A stretch of 64,000 nt of DNA from Nitrospirota bacterium (GCA_021806225.1 JAJZXW010000039.1:1-64000); one strand, 5' to 3'. Positions 43,933 through 53,698 are shown, numbered from the stretch's first letter. Numbers and translations: made by a program. Notes: a model not told the origin generated them from the sequence alone.

Positions 43933-44793
43933 GTGTCCCGTCTCAAGAAAACGGTCACGATCACGGTTCTCCCTGGAGTGACCGAAAAATCCCGTCAATG
44001 GACCGTCCCCCGGTGGTCGATCTATCTCTTTCTGGGGGGGATCTTTCTTCTTTTCACGGGGGTCCTCCTCCTGATCATCTTCTACAGTTACGAGACGAAG
44101 AAGTTCATGGCGCTTCAGAGCATCCAGGAAGAGACGCGTGTCCAGAAGGAGCATCTCGAGCATTACCGGAAGGAGCTCGACTCCATCGAAGCCCAGCTCT
44201 CGGAGGTAAACAATCTCAACGTCCAGATCATGAACATGGTGGCCAAGGGGGCCCCGGACGTCCATCCTCCCTCCGCAGAGCCCCCCCCCGAAAAGAACAA
44301 GCCTTCTCCCTACGGAAAGAAAGAGTCGATGGATGGGGGCAAGCCACGTCCCGAGCCACTTCCATGGAGTTACGACGCTGGGGACAGGGTCCTTGGAACC
44401 CCCGTCGAGGGATGGATTGTCTCCGCCTTCGGCAAGAGAGCCGGCCCGATCGGAAACGGAGAGGAGTTCCATCCCGGTCTCGACATCGCCCAGGAAGAAG
44501 GGGTCACGGTCCATCCGCCTGCGCGGGGGGTTGTCATCCTGACAGACCGGACGCCCGATTACGGCAACTATGTCGTCATTTACCACGGTCTGGGGCTGTC
44601 CTCCCTCTTCGCCCACCTCGACCAGATCGATGTGGTCCTCGGCGAGTCGGTAGACAGGCACTCCCAGATCGGAACGATCGGCCTTACGGGCCTGACGACG
44701 GCGCCCCATCTCCATTACGAGCTCCGCGAGTTCGGGCATCCTGTTGATCCACGCCAGTATTTTGATGAGAGCCGCCTGAGCGGCGGCCGGTAG
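43933..44793 (+). CDS. M23-family peptidoglycan endopeptidase/activator
   Basis: A 286-residue membrane-anchored LytM protein. One N-terminal membrane helix (about 30-52), a coiled coil (about 60-100), then the M23 zinc domain: FHPGLDIA, YGNYVVIYHG, SSLFAHLD, GLTTAPHLHYELRE. The zinc ligands (HxxxD and HxH) are intact, so it may be an active endopeptidase acting in the periplasm. The GTG start follows GGAAAGGA. It lies upstream of secA. Confidence 0.9.
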   Translation: MSRLKKTVTITVLPGVTEKSRQWTVPRWSIYLFLGGIFLLFTGVLLLIIFYSYETKKFMALQSIQEETRVQKEHLEHYRKELDSIEAQLSEVNNLNVQIMNMVAKGAPDVHPPSAEPPPEKNKPSPYGKKESMDGGKPRPEPLPWSYDAGDRVLGTPVEGWIVSAFGKRAGPIGNGEEFHPGLDIAQEEGVTVHPPARGVVILTDRTPDYGNYVVIYHGLGLSSLFAHLDQIDVVLGESVDRHSQIGTIGLTGLTTAPHLHYELREFGHPVDPRQYFDESRLSGGR

Positions 44794-44877
44794 GCTTCTC
44801 CCTCCATGGGGGGCCATGTCGCTTCGTCCTGTTCGCACGTTTTTGATCCATAGGTTTTTCTGAGAGGAGATCGTCGC

Positions 44878-47580
44878 ATGTTCAAGTCCCTTGTCCGCTC
44901 CTTCTTTTCCAGTCGAAATGACAGGGAGATCCAGAGGGTTTCCAGGATCGTCGAGGCGGTCAACGCGCTCGAGGAGTCCATTTCCCGCCTTTCCGATGAG
45001 GAGCTTTCCTCCCGGACCACCCAGTTCCGAGCCCGTCTGGCCGAAGGGGCGTCTCTCGAGGAGATCCTCCCCGAAGCGTTTGCCGTGGTCAGGGAGGCCG
45101 GCCGGCGCGTTCTCGGAATGCGCCATTTCGATGTCCAGATCATGGGCGGAGCCATCCTTCACGAGGGCCGGATCGCAGAGATGAAGACCGGCGAGGGGAA
45201 AACGCTTGTCGGAACCCTGCCGGTCTATCTGAACGCCCTTGAGGGCAAGGGCGTTCACGTTGTGACGGTGAACGACTATCTCGCCAAACGGGATTCGGCC
45301 TGGATGGGAGAGCTGTACCAATTCCTGGGGATGTCCGTCGGACTCATCCAGCACGACATGCCGGACGATCTGAGGCAGAAGGCCTATGGCTGTGACATCA
45401 CCTACGGAACGAACAACGAGTTCGGATTCGACTACCTTCGCGACAACATGAAGTACGAGATAGACCAGTTCGTCCAGCGGGAACTCAACTTCGCGATCGT
45501 CGACGAGGTGGACAGCATCCTGATCGACGAGGCGAGAACGCCCCTGATCATTTCAGGGCCCTCGGAGGAGTCGACGGATCTTTACGAAAAGGTCAATCGG
45601 ATCGTTCCCGAGCTCCGTAAGCAGGATCATTTTACTGTGGACGAGAAGCACAAGACCGTCTCCATGACGGAGGAGGGGTCGGATCTGGTCGAATCCCTTC
45701 TCGGAGTGGGCAATCTCTACGAGCTTCGCAATATTTCCTATGTCCACCATTTGATGCAGGCGATCAAGGCGCATCATCTGTATAAGCGCGATGTGGACTA
45801 TGTGGTGAAGAACGGAGAGGTCATCATCGTCGACGAGTTCACCGGGCGCCTGATGACCGGCCGGCGTTGGGGCGAAGGGCTCCATCAGGCGGTGGAGGCG
45901 AAGGAGCGGGTCAAGATCCAGATGGAAAATCAGACCCTGGCCACCGTCACCTTCCAGAACTACTTCCGCATGTACAGGAAACTGTCGGGCATGACCGGGA
46001 CGGCGGATACGGAAGCGACTGAGTTCCACAAGATCTACAACCTCGAGGTCATCGTCGTCCCCCCACACAGAAAGATGGTCCGCACCGATCTTCCGGACCA
46101 GATTTATCGCTCCCAGAAGGAGAAATACGATGCCGTCGTTCTCGACATCGCCGAGCGCCACACGGTGGGGCAGCCGGTTCTGGTCGGGACCGTTTCGATT
46201 GAAAAATCGGAATACATCTCCCGGCTTCTCAAGGAAAAAAACATTCCCCATGAAGTCCTGAATGCGAAGTTCCATGAAAAGGAGGCGGAAATCGTGGCCC
46301 AGGCCGGGCGCCTCGGAAAAGTGACGATCGCCACGAACATGGCCGGCCGAGGGACGGACATTCTCCTCGGCGGAAACGCGGAATATCTTTGCAACGCCCA
46401 GATCCGGAGCCGTGGGGAGGAGATCTCGGAGGAGGAGCGGGAAAAGGTTCTGTCCGAGCTCGAAGAGGCCTTTCGCAAGGAACGGGAAGAGGTCATGCGC
46501 CAGGGGGGCCTCCATATCATCGGAACGGAGCGCCATGAAAGCCGGCGCGTCGACAATCAGCTTCGGGGCCGGGCAGGCCGGCAGGGAGATCCAGGTTCCT
46601 CGCGCTTCTATCTGTCCCTGGAGGATGACCTCATGCGGATCTTCGGGGCGGACAAGATCAAGGGGCTGATGGAAAGGATGGGGGTCGAGGAGGGGGTTCC
46701 GATTGAGCATGCCTTCGTGACGAAGGCCATCCAGAATGCCCAGAAGAAGGTCGAGGCCTATCACTTCGATATCCGGAAGCAGCTTCTGGAGTACGACGAT
46801 GTGATGAACCAGCAGCGCCTGATCTTCTACGAGCTCAGAAAACGCGTATTGAGGGCGGAGGCTCTTCGGGAGCTGATGATCGAATGGGGCAGCCGTGTCG
46901 TGGAAGAACAGGTCATGGCGGTCATCCCCGAGAATGCCTACCCGGAAAGCTTCGACCTCGCGGGGGTTGTCTCCCTCGTGGCGGAAAAGACCGGACTCGC
47001 TCTTGAAGCCGACGAGCTGAAGGATCTCGGAATCGATGCCCTGATGGACCATGTCATCGCCCGCTATGAAGAGTATCTGGCCGGCCGGGAAAAGGAATTC
47101 GGTGCCGAACCCTTCGAGGCCATCATCCGTTATGTGACCCTGCAGACTCTGGACAACCAGTGGAAGGATCACCTTCTCAAGATCGACCGTCTCAAGGAGG
47201 GGATCGGGCTCCGGGGATACGGCCAGAAAGATCCTCTTGTGGAGTACAAGAGGGAAGGGTTTGATCTTTTTGAATCCTTTGTGGGCGAGGTTCGGGAAAA
47301 CGTGATTCAGGTTCTCGGTACGATCAGGGAAGCGGCGGAGTCGGAGTTGATCGAGGCGCCTCCCCTCGAAGCTCTCGACTACTCCTATCCCGATGAGACG
47401 GGAGTTCCCGTCTGGGAAAACGACTCATCCGCCCCTTCTCTCTGGGGAGGGCTCCCGGTGGGAGACGGGACATTCCGGGAAGAGATGGCGCCGGTGCGAA
47501 AGGAACAAAAAATTGGCCGGAATGATCCTTGCCCCTGCGGGAGCGGGAAAAAGTATAAAAAATGTCATGGAACCGAATAG
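44878..47580 (+). CDS. secA: Preprotein translocase ATPase SecA
   Basis: A 900-residue SecA, the motor driving proteins through SecYEG. Walker A KTGEGKTLVG (near residue 105), VDEVDSILIDEARTPLI, the crosslinking domain, NMAGRGTDI, and a C-terminal zinc motif CPCGSGKKYKKCHG that binds SecB and lipids. Length and order are normal. GAGGAG lies 8 nt before the ATG. Confidence 0.98.
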   Translation: MFKSLVRSFFSSRNDREIQRVSRIVEAVNALEESISRLSDEELSSRTTQFRARLAEGASLEEILPEAFAVVREAGRRVLGMRHFDVQIMGGAILHEGRIAEMKTGEGKTLVGTLPVYLNALEGKGVHVVTVNDYLAKRDSAWMGELYQFLGMSVGLIQHDMPDDLRQKAYGCDITYGTNNEFGFDYLRDNMKYEIDQFVQRELNFAIVDEVDSILIDEARTPLIISGPSEESTDLYEKVNRIVPELRKQDHFTVDEKHKTVSMTEEGSDLVESLLGVGNLYELRNISYVHHLMQAIKAHHLYKRDVDYVVKNGEVIIVDEFTGRLMTGRRWGEGLHQAVEAKERVKIQMENQTLATVTFQNYFRMYRKLSGMTGTADTEATEFHKIYNLEVIVVPPHRKMVRTDLPDQIYRSQKEKYDAVVLDIAERHTVGQPVLVGTVSIEKSEYISRLLKEKNIPHEVLNAKFHEKEAEIVAQAGRLGKVTIATNMAGRGTDILLGGNAEYLCNAQIRSRGEEISEEEREKVLSELEEAFRKEREEVMRQGGLHIIGTERHESRRVDNQLRGRAGRQGDPGSSRFYLSLEDDLMRIFGADKIKGLMERMGVEEGVPIEHAFVTKAIQNAQKKVEAYHFDIRKQLLEYDDVMNQQRLIFYELRKRVLRAEALRELMIEWGSRVVEEQVMAVIPENAYPESFDLAGVVSLVAEKTGLALEADELKDLGIDALMDHVIARYEEYLAGREKEFGAEPFEAIIRYVTLQTLDNQWKDHLLKIDRLKEGIGLRGYGQKDPLVEYKREGFDLFESFVGEVRENVIQVLGTIREAAESELIEAPPLEALDYSYPDETGVPVWENDSSAPSLWGGLPVGDGTFREEMAPVRKEQKIGRNDPCPCGSGKKYKKCHGTE

Positions 47581-47603
47581 GAGTCGCCCTGATTCCGGAA
47601 TGA

Positions 47604-47975
47604 GGGAACTCAAAATGCCCGGAACGCGTTTCCTGGAGTGCCGTTCTCCCGGTTCGTTGGAGCCTGTGGCGCGAGCCCTTTCTTAAGGCTCCCGCTGGTA
47701 TTGGGGAGGGACTCTCTCCTTTCCGGGGCCCCCTTCAGGAGTTCCTTGAACGGGCGCTCCGGCCCCATCCCATCCCCCCCCTTTCCCGGGCCGATGAAGA
47801 TTCCCTTTTCCTGGCCCCCCCCACCGTCCGCCCCAGCCTCCCCGGTGATCTCCCGAACCGGGAAACCCGTGATTTCCTCCAGATCGGGCCGTTTGACCCG
47901 CTTCAGAAAAACTGTGGGCAGGATCGCTCTGGTCCCCCAGAGGCTTTGCCGGAAGCGGTGGAGATTTCCCTCTGA
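47604..47975 (+). other. Start-less open frame in the secA-nuoA gap, possible gene remnant
   Basis: The gap from 47581 to 48288 holds no gene I can assign. In one plus frame 123 codons are open with no ATG, GTG or TTG in the first hundred; the codons look rich in G/C at third positions and encode stretches such as PLQEFLERAL and RETRDFLQIGPFDPLQ. It could be a decayed gene or chance in GC-rich DNA; open frames also cover it in other frames. The last 110 nt hold the nuo promoter and leader. Confidence 0.25.
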
Positions 47976-48180
47976 TGTGATTCCCCAGTCCATCGGACGA
48001 GAGAAGGCGCCACACTGAAAGTCAAAATTCCAGGACGGCTCTGCCGTCCGCGCCATTCCTCCCCGCCATGAGTGTCAAGGTGTACCGCGCGGCTGGCTCA
48101 TCGGAGAACCCGGGTTGCAGAAAGACGGGAGAAACAGGAAGGTTTTGTTCGCTTCGAAAGGATTTTCCTGTAATTTTCAG

Positions 48181-48209
48181 TTGACAAAATGGACACTCAA
48201 AAATAGAAT
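48181..48209 (+). promoter_or_regulatory. Strong sigma-70-type promoter of the nuo operon
   Basis: Perfect TTGACA (48181-48186), a 17-nt spacer and TAGAAT (48204-48209), giving a leader of about 73 nt before nuoA. The surrounding DNA becomes noticeably AT-richer than the coding regions, as expected for a promoter here. Confidence 0.85.
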
Positions 48210-48288
48210 GGTAGGACAAATCGATCCAGACAAAGTATAAATCTCTAGGATTTTCAGGGCTCCGAAAAAGCATAGCCGGAGGGTACTC

Positions 48289-48660
48289 ATGTTTTCTCTT
48301 TCCCATCCCGACCATTATATTCCGATCCTGATCTTCCTGTTGATCGCGATCGGATTCGGGGCCGTCTCGCTCCTGGTGGGACGTCTGATTCGTCCCAACA
48401 ATCCCTATCGTGACAAGGACGCTCCTTACGAGTGCGGGGTGCCTCCCATCAACGATGCCCGGGAAAGAATCTCGATCAGGTATTACGTCATTGCCATGCT
48501 CTTCCTCGTCTTCGACGTGGAGGTGGTTTTTCTCTATCCGTGGGCGGTCGACTTCCGGCGCCTGGGCCTTTTCGGACTTGTCGAAATGCTCATTTTTCTC
48601 GTGATCCTGATCATTGGATACGTCTATGCCTGGAAAAAGGAGGCGCTCGAATGGGAGTGA
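48289..48660 (+). CDS. nuoA: NADH-quinone oxidoreductase subunit A
   Basis: A 123-residue inner-membrane subunit of complex I with three helices (about 9-31, 66-88, 95-115). YECGVPP in the loop and [23 protein letters not shown] are diagnostic. It forms part of the Q-chamber entrance with NuoH. GGAGGG precedes the ATG. First of fourteen nuo genes; it overlaps nuoB by 10 nt. Confidence 0.97.
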   Translation: MFSLSHPDHYIPILIFLLIAIGFGAVSLLVGRLIRPNNPYRDKDAPYECGVPPINDARERISIRYYVIAMLFLVFDVEVVFLYPWAVDFRRLGLFGLVEMLIFLVILIIGYVYAWKKEALEWE

Positions 48661-49148
48661 TGCACCACAAGGACGGCGAGCTCTCCGTTGTCACCATGAA
48701 GCTGCAGGATGCCGTCAACGATATCGTCAACTGGTCAAGAAAGTCGGCGCTCTGGCCGATGACCTTCGGGCTTGCCTGCTGTGCCATCGAAATGATGGGG
48801 GCGGTGGCATCGCGATTTGATATCGACCGTTTCGGAGCCGGAGTCTTCCGTGCCTCTCCCCGCCAGTCCGACCTGATGATCGTGGCGGGTACCCTGACCC
48901 GAAAGATGGCCCCTGTCGTCCGGAAGATCTACGACCAGATGCCGGAGCCCCGTTATGTGATTGCGATGGGATCCTGCGCCACGAGCGGAAACATCTATGA
49001 CAGCTACAGCGTCGTTCAGGGGGTGGATCGGTTGATTCCTGTCGATGTCTATGTTCCCGGTTGTCCGCCCCGCCCTGAAGCCCTTTTGGACGGCCTCATC
49101 AAGCTTCAGGAAAAAATCATGCAGGACAAACCGGTCTTCCGGAATTAG
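48651..49148 (+). CDS. nuoB: NADH-quinone oxidoreductase subunit B (cluster N2)
   Basis: A 165-residue subunit carrying the terminal [4Fe-4S] cluster N2 next to quinone. Ligands are seen in [18 protein letters not shown] and [11 protein letters not shown]. Start ATG 48651 has GGAGG 7 nt upstream; it lies inside the last codons of nuoA. Length is normal for bacteria. Confidence 0.97.
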   Translation: MGVMHHKDGELSVVTMKLQDAVNDIVNWSRKSALWPMTFGLACCAIEMMGAVASRFDIDRFGAGVFRASPRQSDLMIVAGTLTRKMAPVVRKIYDQMPEPRYVIAMGSCATSGNIYDSYSVVQGVDRLIPVDVYVPGCPPRPEALLDGLIKLQEKIMQDKPVFRN

Positions 49149-49164
49149 GCAAGGAGAGAACTTC

Positions 49165-49692
49165 ATGCATCCAGTGGCAGAATCCCTCCGCCGAAGGTTC
49201 CCCGATGCCGTGACCGGTTCGCGGGAGGCTTTGGGCGATGTGACGATTTACCTTCGGGAGACGGGGGCCCTCGATGTCTTTCGGGCCCTGCACGACGAGG
49301 AGGAATTTCGTTACGACTATATCGTCGATGTGACTTCGGTCGACTATCCGATGGATGCCGAACGCTTCGAGGTTGTCTACATTTTGTATTCCATCCCAAG
49401 ACGGCACCGGATCATGGTGAAGATTCGCGTTTCCGAGACCCACCCCGTCGTCGATTCCATTGTCTCCATCTGGCGGGGGGCGGAGTTCATGGAGCGGGAA
49501 GTGTACGACATGATGGGGATCCAGTTCAGGGGCCATCCGGATCTGCGGAGAATCCTCATGCCGGATGACTATGACGAAGGATATCCCCTTCGAAAGGACT
49601 TTCCTCTTGTCGGAAAGGGCTGGAGGGATGACTTTTCCTTCGTGCCGAAGTATTTCGAAAATCTCCCACCCCTCCCCGAGGGGCGAAAATAA
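49165..49692 (+). CDS. nuoC: NADH-quinone oxidoreductase subunit C
   Basis: A 175-residue 30-kDa-type subunit of the peripheral arm. FEVVYILYSI and the signature EREVYDMMGIQFRGHPDLRRILMPDDY followed by GYPLRKDFPL are clear. NuoC and NuoD are separate here, not fused as in E. coli. AAGGAGAG precedes ATG 49165. Confidence 0.97.
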   Translation: MHPVAESLRRRFPDAVTGSREALGDVTIYLRETGALDVFRALHDEEEFRYDYIVDVTSVDYPMDAERFEVVYILYSIPRRHRIMVKIRVSETHPVVDSIVSIWRGAEFMEREVYDMMGIQFRGHPDLRRILMPDDYDEGYPLRKDFPLVGKGWRDDFSFVPKYFENLPPLPEGRK

Positions 49693-49749
49693 CGCTGGAT
49701 CATCTGGGTCGCGTCTGGGTCTGGACAGGGTATAGGAAAGGGGGCGCTC

Positions 49750-51036
49750 TTGGAGTCGATGGAAAAGGATGGGGTGAGAACCAGTCAGGGAGCGCAGGAG
49801 CTTGAGCGGCGGGAAATAACCTTGTCCACTCTGAGGCAGGCGGTCTTGAACGGTCTCGACTCCTCCATCAAAACCGACCAGTTCCTCCTGAACATGGGCC
49901 CGCAGCATCCCAGCACCCACGGGGTGTTGCGCGTTCTTCTCGACCTTGACGGGGAGAGGATCAAGAAGGCGGTTCCCGATCTGGGATATCTCCACCGCGG
50001 TACGGAGAAAATCGCCGAATACAGGACATACAACCAGATCATTCCTCTCACGGACCGGCTGGACTATGTCTCCGCGATGGCGAACAACTACGCCTTCGTC
50101 AGGGCCGTCGAAAAACTGCTTCAGCTCAAGGTCCCCGAAAGGGCCGAATTCATCCGGACGATCGTGGCGGAAGTCCAGCGGATCGTCAACCACCTGTTCT
50201 GGCTCGGGACCCAGGCCCTGGACATCGGGGCCATGAGCGTCTTTTTCTATACCTTCCGGGAGCGGGAGGTTTTGCTCGACCTCTTCGAAAAGATTTGCGG
50301 GGCGCGGTTAACCACCAATTATTACCGCGTCGGCGGGGTCGAAGGCGATCTTCAACAGGATGTCATCGACGCTCTTTACACATTCGTCGACACATTTGAG
50401 CCGCACATTCTCGAATACAACACACTCCTCGAGCATAACCGGATCTGGCTGGCCCGGACAAAGCACATCGCCGTCATCACGGGAGAGGACGCCATCAATT
50501 TCGGCCTCTCGGGACCGACCCTCCGCGGATCGGGCGTGGATTATGATCTGCGCAAATACGAACCCTATGGGGCCTACGACCTTGTGGACTGGACCGTCCC
50601 GGTGGGGCAGAATGGGGACATCTACGACCGGTACTGGATCCGGATCGAGGAAATGCGTCAGAGCGCAAGCATCATCCGGCAATGCCTGGACAAGCTTCCT
50701 CAGGGTCCGTTCATGACCGATGACCACAAGGTCTCCTTCCCTCCGAAGGGACGGGTCATGCACAACATGGAGACCCTGATCCATCACTTCCTCCTGGTCG
50801 TGGAAGGCTTCAAGACGCCTCCGGGGGATACCTATTGCGGCACGGAGACCCCAAAGGGGGAGCTCGGTTTCTATATCGTCAGTGACGGATCCGGCAAGCC
50901 CTACCGGATGAAAATTCGTGCCCCGTCATTCGTGAGCATGGGGGCTTTCGACTTTATGGCAAGGGGATACATGATCGCGGATATCGTGACGATTTTCGGG
51001 ACCTACGATATCGTCATGGGTGAGTGCGACCGATAG
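49750..51036 (+). CDS. nuoD: NADH-quinone oxidoreductase subunit D
   Basis: A 428-residue 49-kDa-type subunit that forms the quinone site with NuoB. NMGPQHPSTHGVLR, DLGYLHRGTEK, NNYAFVRAVEKL and the C-terminal DPVMGECDR-like end (YDIVMGECDR) are diagnostic. TTG 49750 is taken as the start because AGGAAAGGGGG lies just upstream; this gives a lead of about 35 residues before the conserved part. ATG 49759 is possible. Confidence 0.95.
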   Translation: MESMEKDGVRTSQGAQELERREITLSTLRQAVLNGLDSSIKTDQFLLNMGPQHPSTHGVLRVLLDLDGERIKKAVPDLGYLHRGTEKIAEYRTYNQIIPLTDRLDYVSAMANNYAFVRAVEKLLQLKVPERAEFIRTIVAEVQRIVNHLFWLGTQALDIGAMSVFFYTFREREVLLDLFEKICGARLTTNYYRVGGVEGDLQQDVIDALYTFVDTFEPHILEYNTLLEHNRIWLARTKHIAVITGEDAINFGLSGPTLRGSGVDYDLRKYEPYGAYDLVDWTVPVGQNGDIYDRYWIRIEEMRQSASIIRQCLDKLPQGPFMTDDHKVSFPPKGRVMHNMETLIHHFLLVVEGFKTPPGDTYCGTETPKGELGFYIVSDGSGKPYRMKIRAPSFVSMGAFDFMARGYMIADIVTIFGTYDIVMGECDR

Positions 51037-51075
51037 ACGGTTTGCTGAGCGCAAGTGACCTGATGGTTGCCGGCA

Positions 51076-51123
51076 TCGCCGGTTGCATGATGAGTCCCCG
51101 TCCGCGACTATCCGGGACCGGGG
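51076..51123 (+). other. Two hairpins in the nuoD-nuoE spacer
   Basis: The 129-nt spacer holds CCGGC-ATC-GCCGG (about 51080-51092) and CCCCGTCC...GGACCGGGG (51096-51123, one bulged base). No T-run follows, so they are more likely mRNA processing or stability elements than terminators. Confidence 0.4.
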
Positions 51124-51165
51124 TCATAATCTTCCAAATTAGGGTTCGTCCGGGGAGAAGGCAAG

Positions 51166-51693
51166 ATGGCTAATACGGAACACGGCGTATCCATTGAGAT
51201 CAACGAAGAAGAAATCGACCAGATATGCGAAGAGTTCGGAAACCGCGAAGGGGCGGTCGTCCAGATTCTTCAGACGATTCAGGAAAAGTATGGGTATGTC
51301 CCCGCCGAAGTCCTCGAACGGGTGGGGGAGGATCTCGGCATCCCTCACAGCAAGATGTTCGGGGTCCTGACCTTCTATTCCCAGTTTTACCAGGAGCCGC
51401 GGGGCAAATTCATCCTCAAGGTCTGCGTGGGAACCGCCTGCCATGTTCGTGGAGCCGGTCTGCTGGTCGACAAGATCAAGGAAAACCTTCATATCGAGGC
51501 CGGTGAGAATACGGAAGACATGCTGTTCACTCTTGAGCCGGTCGCCTGTCTCGGTTCCTGCGCCCTGGCCCCGATGGCCATGGTGAACGGCAACACCTAC
51601 GGAAAGCTCTCCGCCGACAAGATGGTCGAGCTGATCAACCAGTTCCAGGAAGAAGGCTCCGGAAGCGACGAGGAGCCCGTTCCGGCGTCATGA
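51166..51693 (+). CDS. nuoE: NADH-quinone oxidoreductase subunit E
   Basis: A 175-residue thioredoxin-like subunit with [2Fe-2S] cluster N1a. Ligands in CVGTACHVRGA and VACLGSCALAP; SKMFGVLTFYSQFYQEPRGKF is the family core. It pairs with NuoF in the NADH module. It has a short acidic C-terminal tail. It is flanked on both sides by unusually long structured spacers (129 and 134 nt). Confidence 0.96.
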   Translation: MANTEHGVSIEINEEEIDQICEEFGNREGAVVQILQTIQEKYGYVPAEVLERVGEDLGIPHSKMFGVLTFYSQFYQEPRGKFILKVCVGTACHVRGAGLLVDKIKENLHIEAGENTEDMLFTLEPVACLGSCALAPMAMVNGNTYGKLSADKMVELINQFQEEGSGSDEEPVPAS

Positions 51694-51770
51694 CAAGGGG
51701 GATCACTGACCCTGTCATGCGCTGTTTTTGATTTGCGATGCGCTGATGGTTTGACCCATATAAGCTGTCA

Positions 51771-51806
51771 GGGGGATAAGGGAGTGAAATTCCTTTGTTG
51801 TCCCCC
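51771..51806 (+). other. Hairpin in the nuoE-nuoF leader
   Basis: GGGGGA (51771-51776) pairs with TCCCCC (51801-51806), and AAGG (51778-51781) with CCTT (51792-51795) inside it. It ends about 22 nt before the nuoF ATG, close to the ribosome site. A processing or translation-control element is possible. Confidence 0.4.
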
Positions 51807-51827
51807 GGACGCCAAGGAGAATATGCG

Positions 51828-53681
51828 ATGTTGACTGAAACAGTAGAAGAAATGGCTGCGGGGCTATTTCGTGACGTAACCATTCCGACGATTCATATCG
51901 GAATGGCGACCTGTGGTCTGGCGGCCGGAGCCCGCTCCATTCTGGAACTTGTTGAGAAAGAGCTTCAGAAGCGGGGACTCGAAGCCCGGATCGTACCGAC
52001 CGGATGCATCGGGATGTGCCACAACGAACCCCTTGTCGACATCACCATGCCCGGAAAATACAGGGTATCCTATCGGAACGTAAAGGCCCTCATCATCCCC
52101 CAGATATTTGATGCTCACTTCGTCAAGGGCGATTTTGCGAAGAAGTATGCCGTCTGCCAGATTCCCGTTGGAGGCCATACCCCTTACGAAGGTCTCCCGC
52201 TCATGCACGAGACGAACTTTTTCAAGGGTCAGGTGAAGATCGTATCAAGCCGCTGCGGTCTGATCGACCCCTCCAGCATCGAAGATTACATCGCCACGAA
52301 CGGGTACAAGGCCCTTCGCAAGATGCTGACGTCGATGACTCCCGAAATGGTCATCGAGGAGATGACGAAGTCAGGGATCCGGGGCCGGGGAGGGGGAGGA
52401 TTTCCGACCGGGCTCAAGTGGAAACTGACCCGTCAATCCCCCGGCGATGAAAAGTATGTGGTCTGCAATGCAGACGAGGGGGATCCGGGCGCCTTCATGG
52501 ACCGCTCGATTCTGGAGGGAGACCCTCACAGCGTGCTCGAGGGAATGCTCGCCGCCGCCTATTCGATCGGGAATTCCAAAAAGGGATACATATATTGTCG
52601 CGCGGAGTACCCTCTGGCGATCAAGCGCCTGCGCAAGGCCATCGACGATGCCAAGGAGCGCAACTTCCTCGGGGATAATATCCTGGGAACAGATTTCTCT
52701 TTCGATATTACGATCAAGGAGGGGGCGGGAGCCTATGTGTGCGGAGAGGAAACCGCTCTGCTGGCCTCTCTCATGGGGGAGCGGGGCATGCCCTGGCCAA
52801 AGCCGCCCTTTCCCGCCCAGAAAGGTGTCTGGGGAAAGCCCACCGTCATCAACAATGTCGAGACGCTCGGCAATGTGGGGCATATCCTGCTGGGGGGGGG
52901 CGACTGGTATGCCTCCTACGGCTCCGAAAAGACGAAAGGGACAAAGACCTTCGCCCTCACAGGCTCCATCAAGAACTCGGGCCTGATCGAAGTCCCGGCC
53001 GGAACCCCCCTCCGCTCCATCGTTTTCGATATCGGCGGAGGAATGCTGGAGAAAAAGATTCCGTTCAAGGCCGCCCAGCTCGGGGGACCTTCCGGGGGAT
53101 GCATTCCCACTTCAGGGCTTGATACACCCGTAGACTTTGAAAATGTCGTGGCGGCAGGTGCGATCATGGGGTCTGGCGGAATCGTCATCATGGACGAAGC
53201 CTCCTGCATCGTGGACACGGCAAAATTCTTCCTGAAGTTCACCCAGGATGAATCCTGCGGGGAATGCACTCCCTGCCGTGTCGGCTCGAAAATCATGCTC
53301 GACATTCTGACGCGGATCACCGAGGGTCAGGGCCAGGAAGGGGACCTCGACGAACTGATCAGGCTTTCCATGTACGTCAAGTCGAACTCCTTGTGTGGTC
53401 TGGGAGCCGCGGCCCCCAATCCGGTGCTCTCGACCATCCGGTATTTTCGGGAGGAGTTCGAGGCTCATATCCGGGACAAGCATTGTCCGGGAACGGTGTG
53501 CGCCAACCTCATCAAATATGTGGTGATCGAGGAGGACTGTACGACCTGCGGGCTCTGCGAGCCGGTCTGTCCGACGGGTTCGGTCACATGGGACAAGGGC
53601 GAGGTCGCCCACATCAATCTGGAAACCTGTATTCGCTGCAAGGCCTGTGTCGATGCCTGCAAGTTCCGAGCGATCATTTAG
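51828..53681 (+). CDS. nuoF: NADH-quinone oxidoreductase subunit F with added Fe-S domains
   Basis: A 617-residue NADH-binding flavoprotein, much longer than E. coli NuoF (445). Residues 1-115 are a thioredoxin-like [2Fe-2S] domain (ATCGLAAGARS, PTGCIGMCHNEP). The NuoF core follows: FMN loop GRGGGGFPTGLKW, CNADEGDPGAFMDR, NADH loop GAGAYVCGEETALL, then SLBB and the N3 cluster CGECTPCRVG. The C-terminus adds a two-cluster ferredoxin domain (CTTCGLCEPVCPTG, CIRCKACVDACKF). This layout is that of HndC/HydB-type subunits in NAD(P)-linked or bifurcating hydrogenases and dehydrogenases, yet it sits in a full nuoA-N operon. ATG 51828 has AAGGAG upstream. Confidence 0.95.
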   Translation: MLTETVEEMAAGLFRDVTIPTIHIGMATCGLAAGARSILELVEKELQKRGLEARIVPTGCIGMCHNEPLVDITMPGKYRVSYRNVKALIIPQIFDAHFVKGDFAKKYAVCQIPVGGHTPYEGLPLMHETNFFKGQVKIVSSRCGLIDPSSIEDYIATNGYKALRKMLTSMTPEMVIEEMTKSGIRGRGGGGFPTGLKWKLTRQSPGDEKYVVCNADEGDPGAFMDRSILEGDPHSVLEGMLAAAYSIGNSKKGYIYCRAEYPLAIKRLRKAIDDAKERNFLGDNILGTDFSFDITIKEGAGAYVCGEETALLASLMGERGMPWPKPPFPAQKGVWGKPTVINNVETLGNVGHILLGGGDWYASYGSEKTKGTKTFALTGSIKNSGLIEVPAGTPLRSIVFDIGGGMLEKKIPFKAAQLGGPSGGCIPTSGLDTPVDFENVVAAGAIMGSGGIVIMDEASCIVDTAKFFLKFTQDESCGECTPCRVGSKIMLDILTRITEGQGQEGDLDELIRLSMYVKSNSLCGLGAAAPNPVLSTIRYFREEFEAHIRDKHCPGTVCANLIKYVVIEEDCTTCGLCEPVCPTGSVTWDKGEVAHINLETCIRCKACVDACKFRAII

Positions 53682-53698
53682 TGGGTGAGGTTTCTTCT

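Noticed and set aside
48022-48315. Minus-strand frame with a CPFC pair upstream of nuoA
   Set aside because: It runs through the strong nuo promoter and the nuoA start and matches no family.
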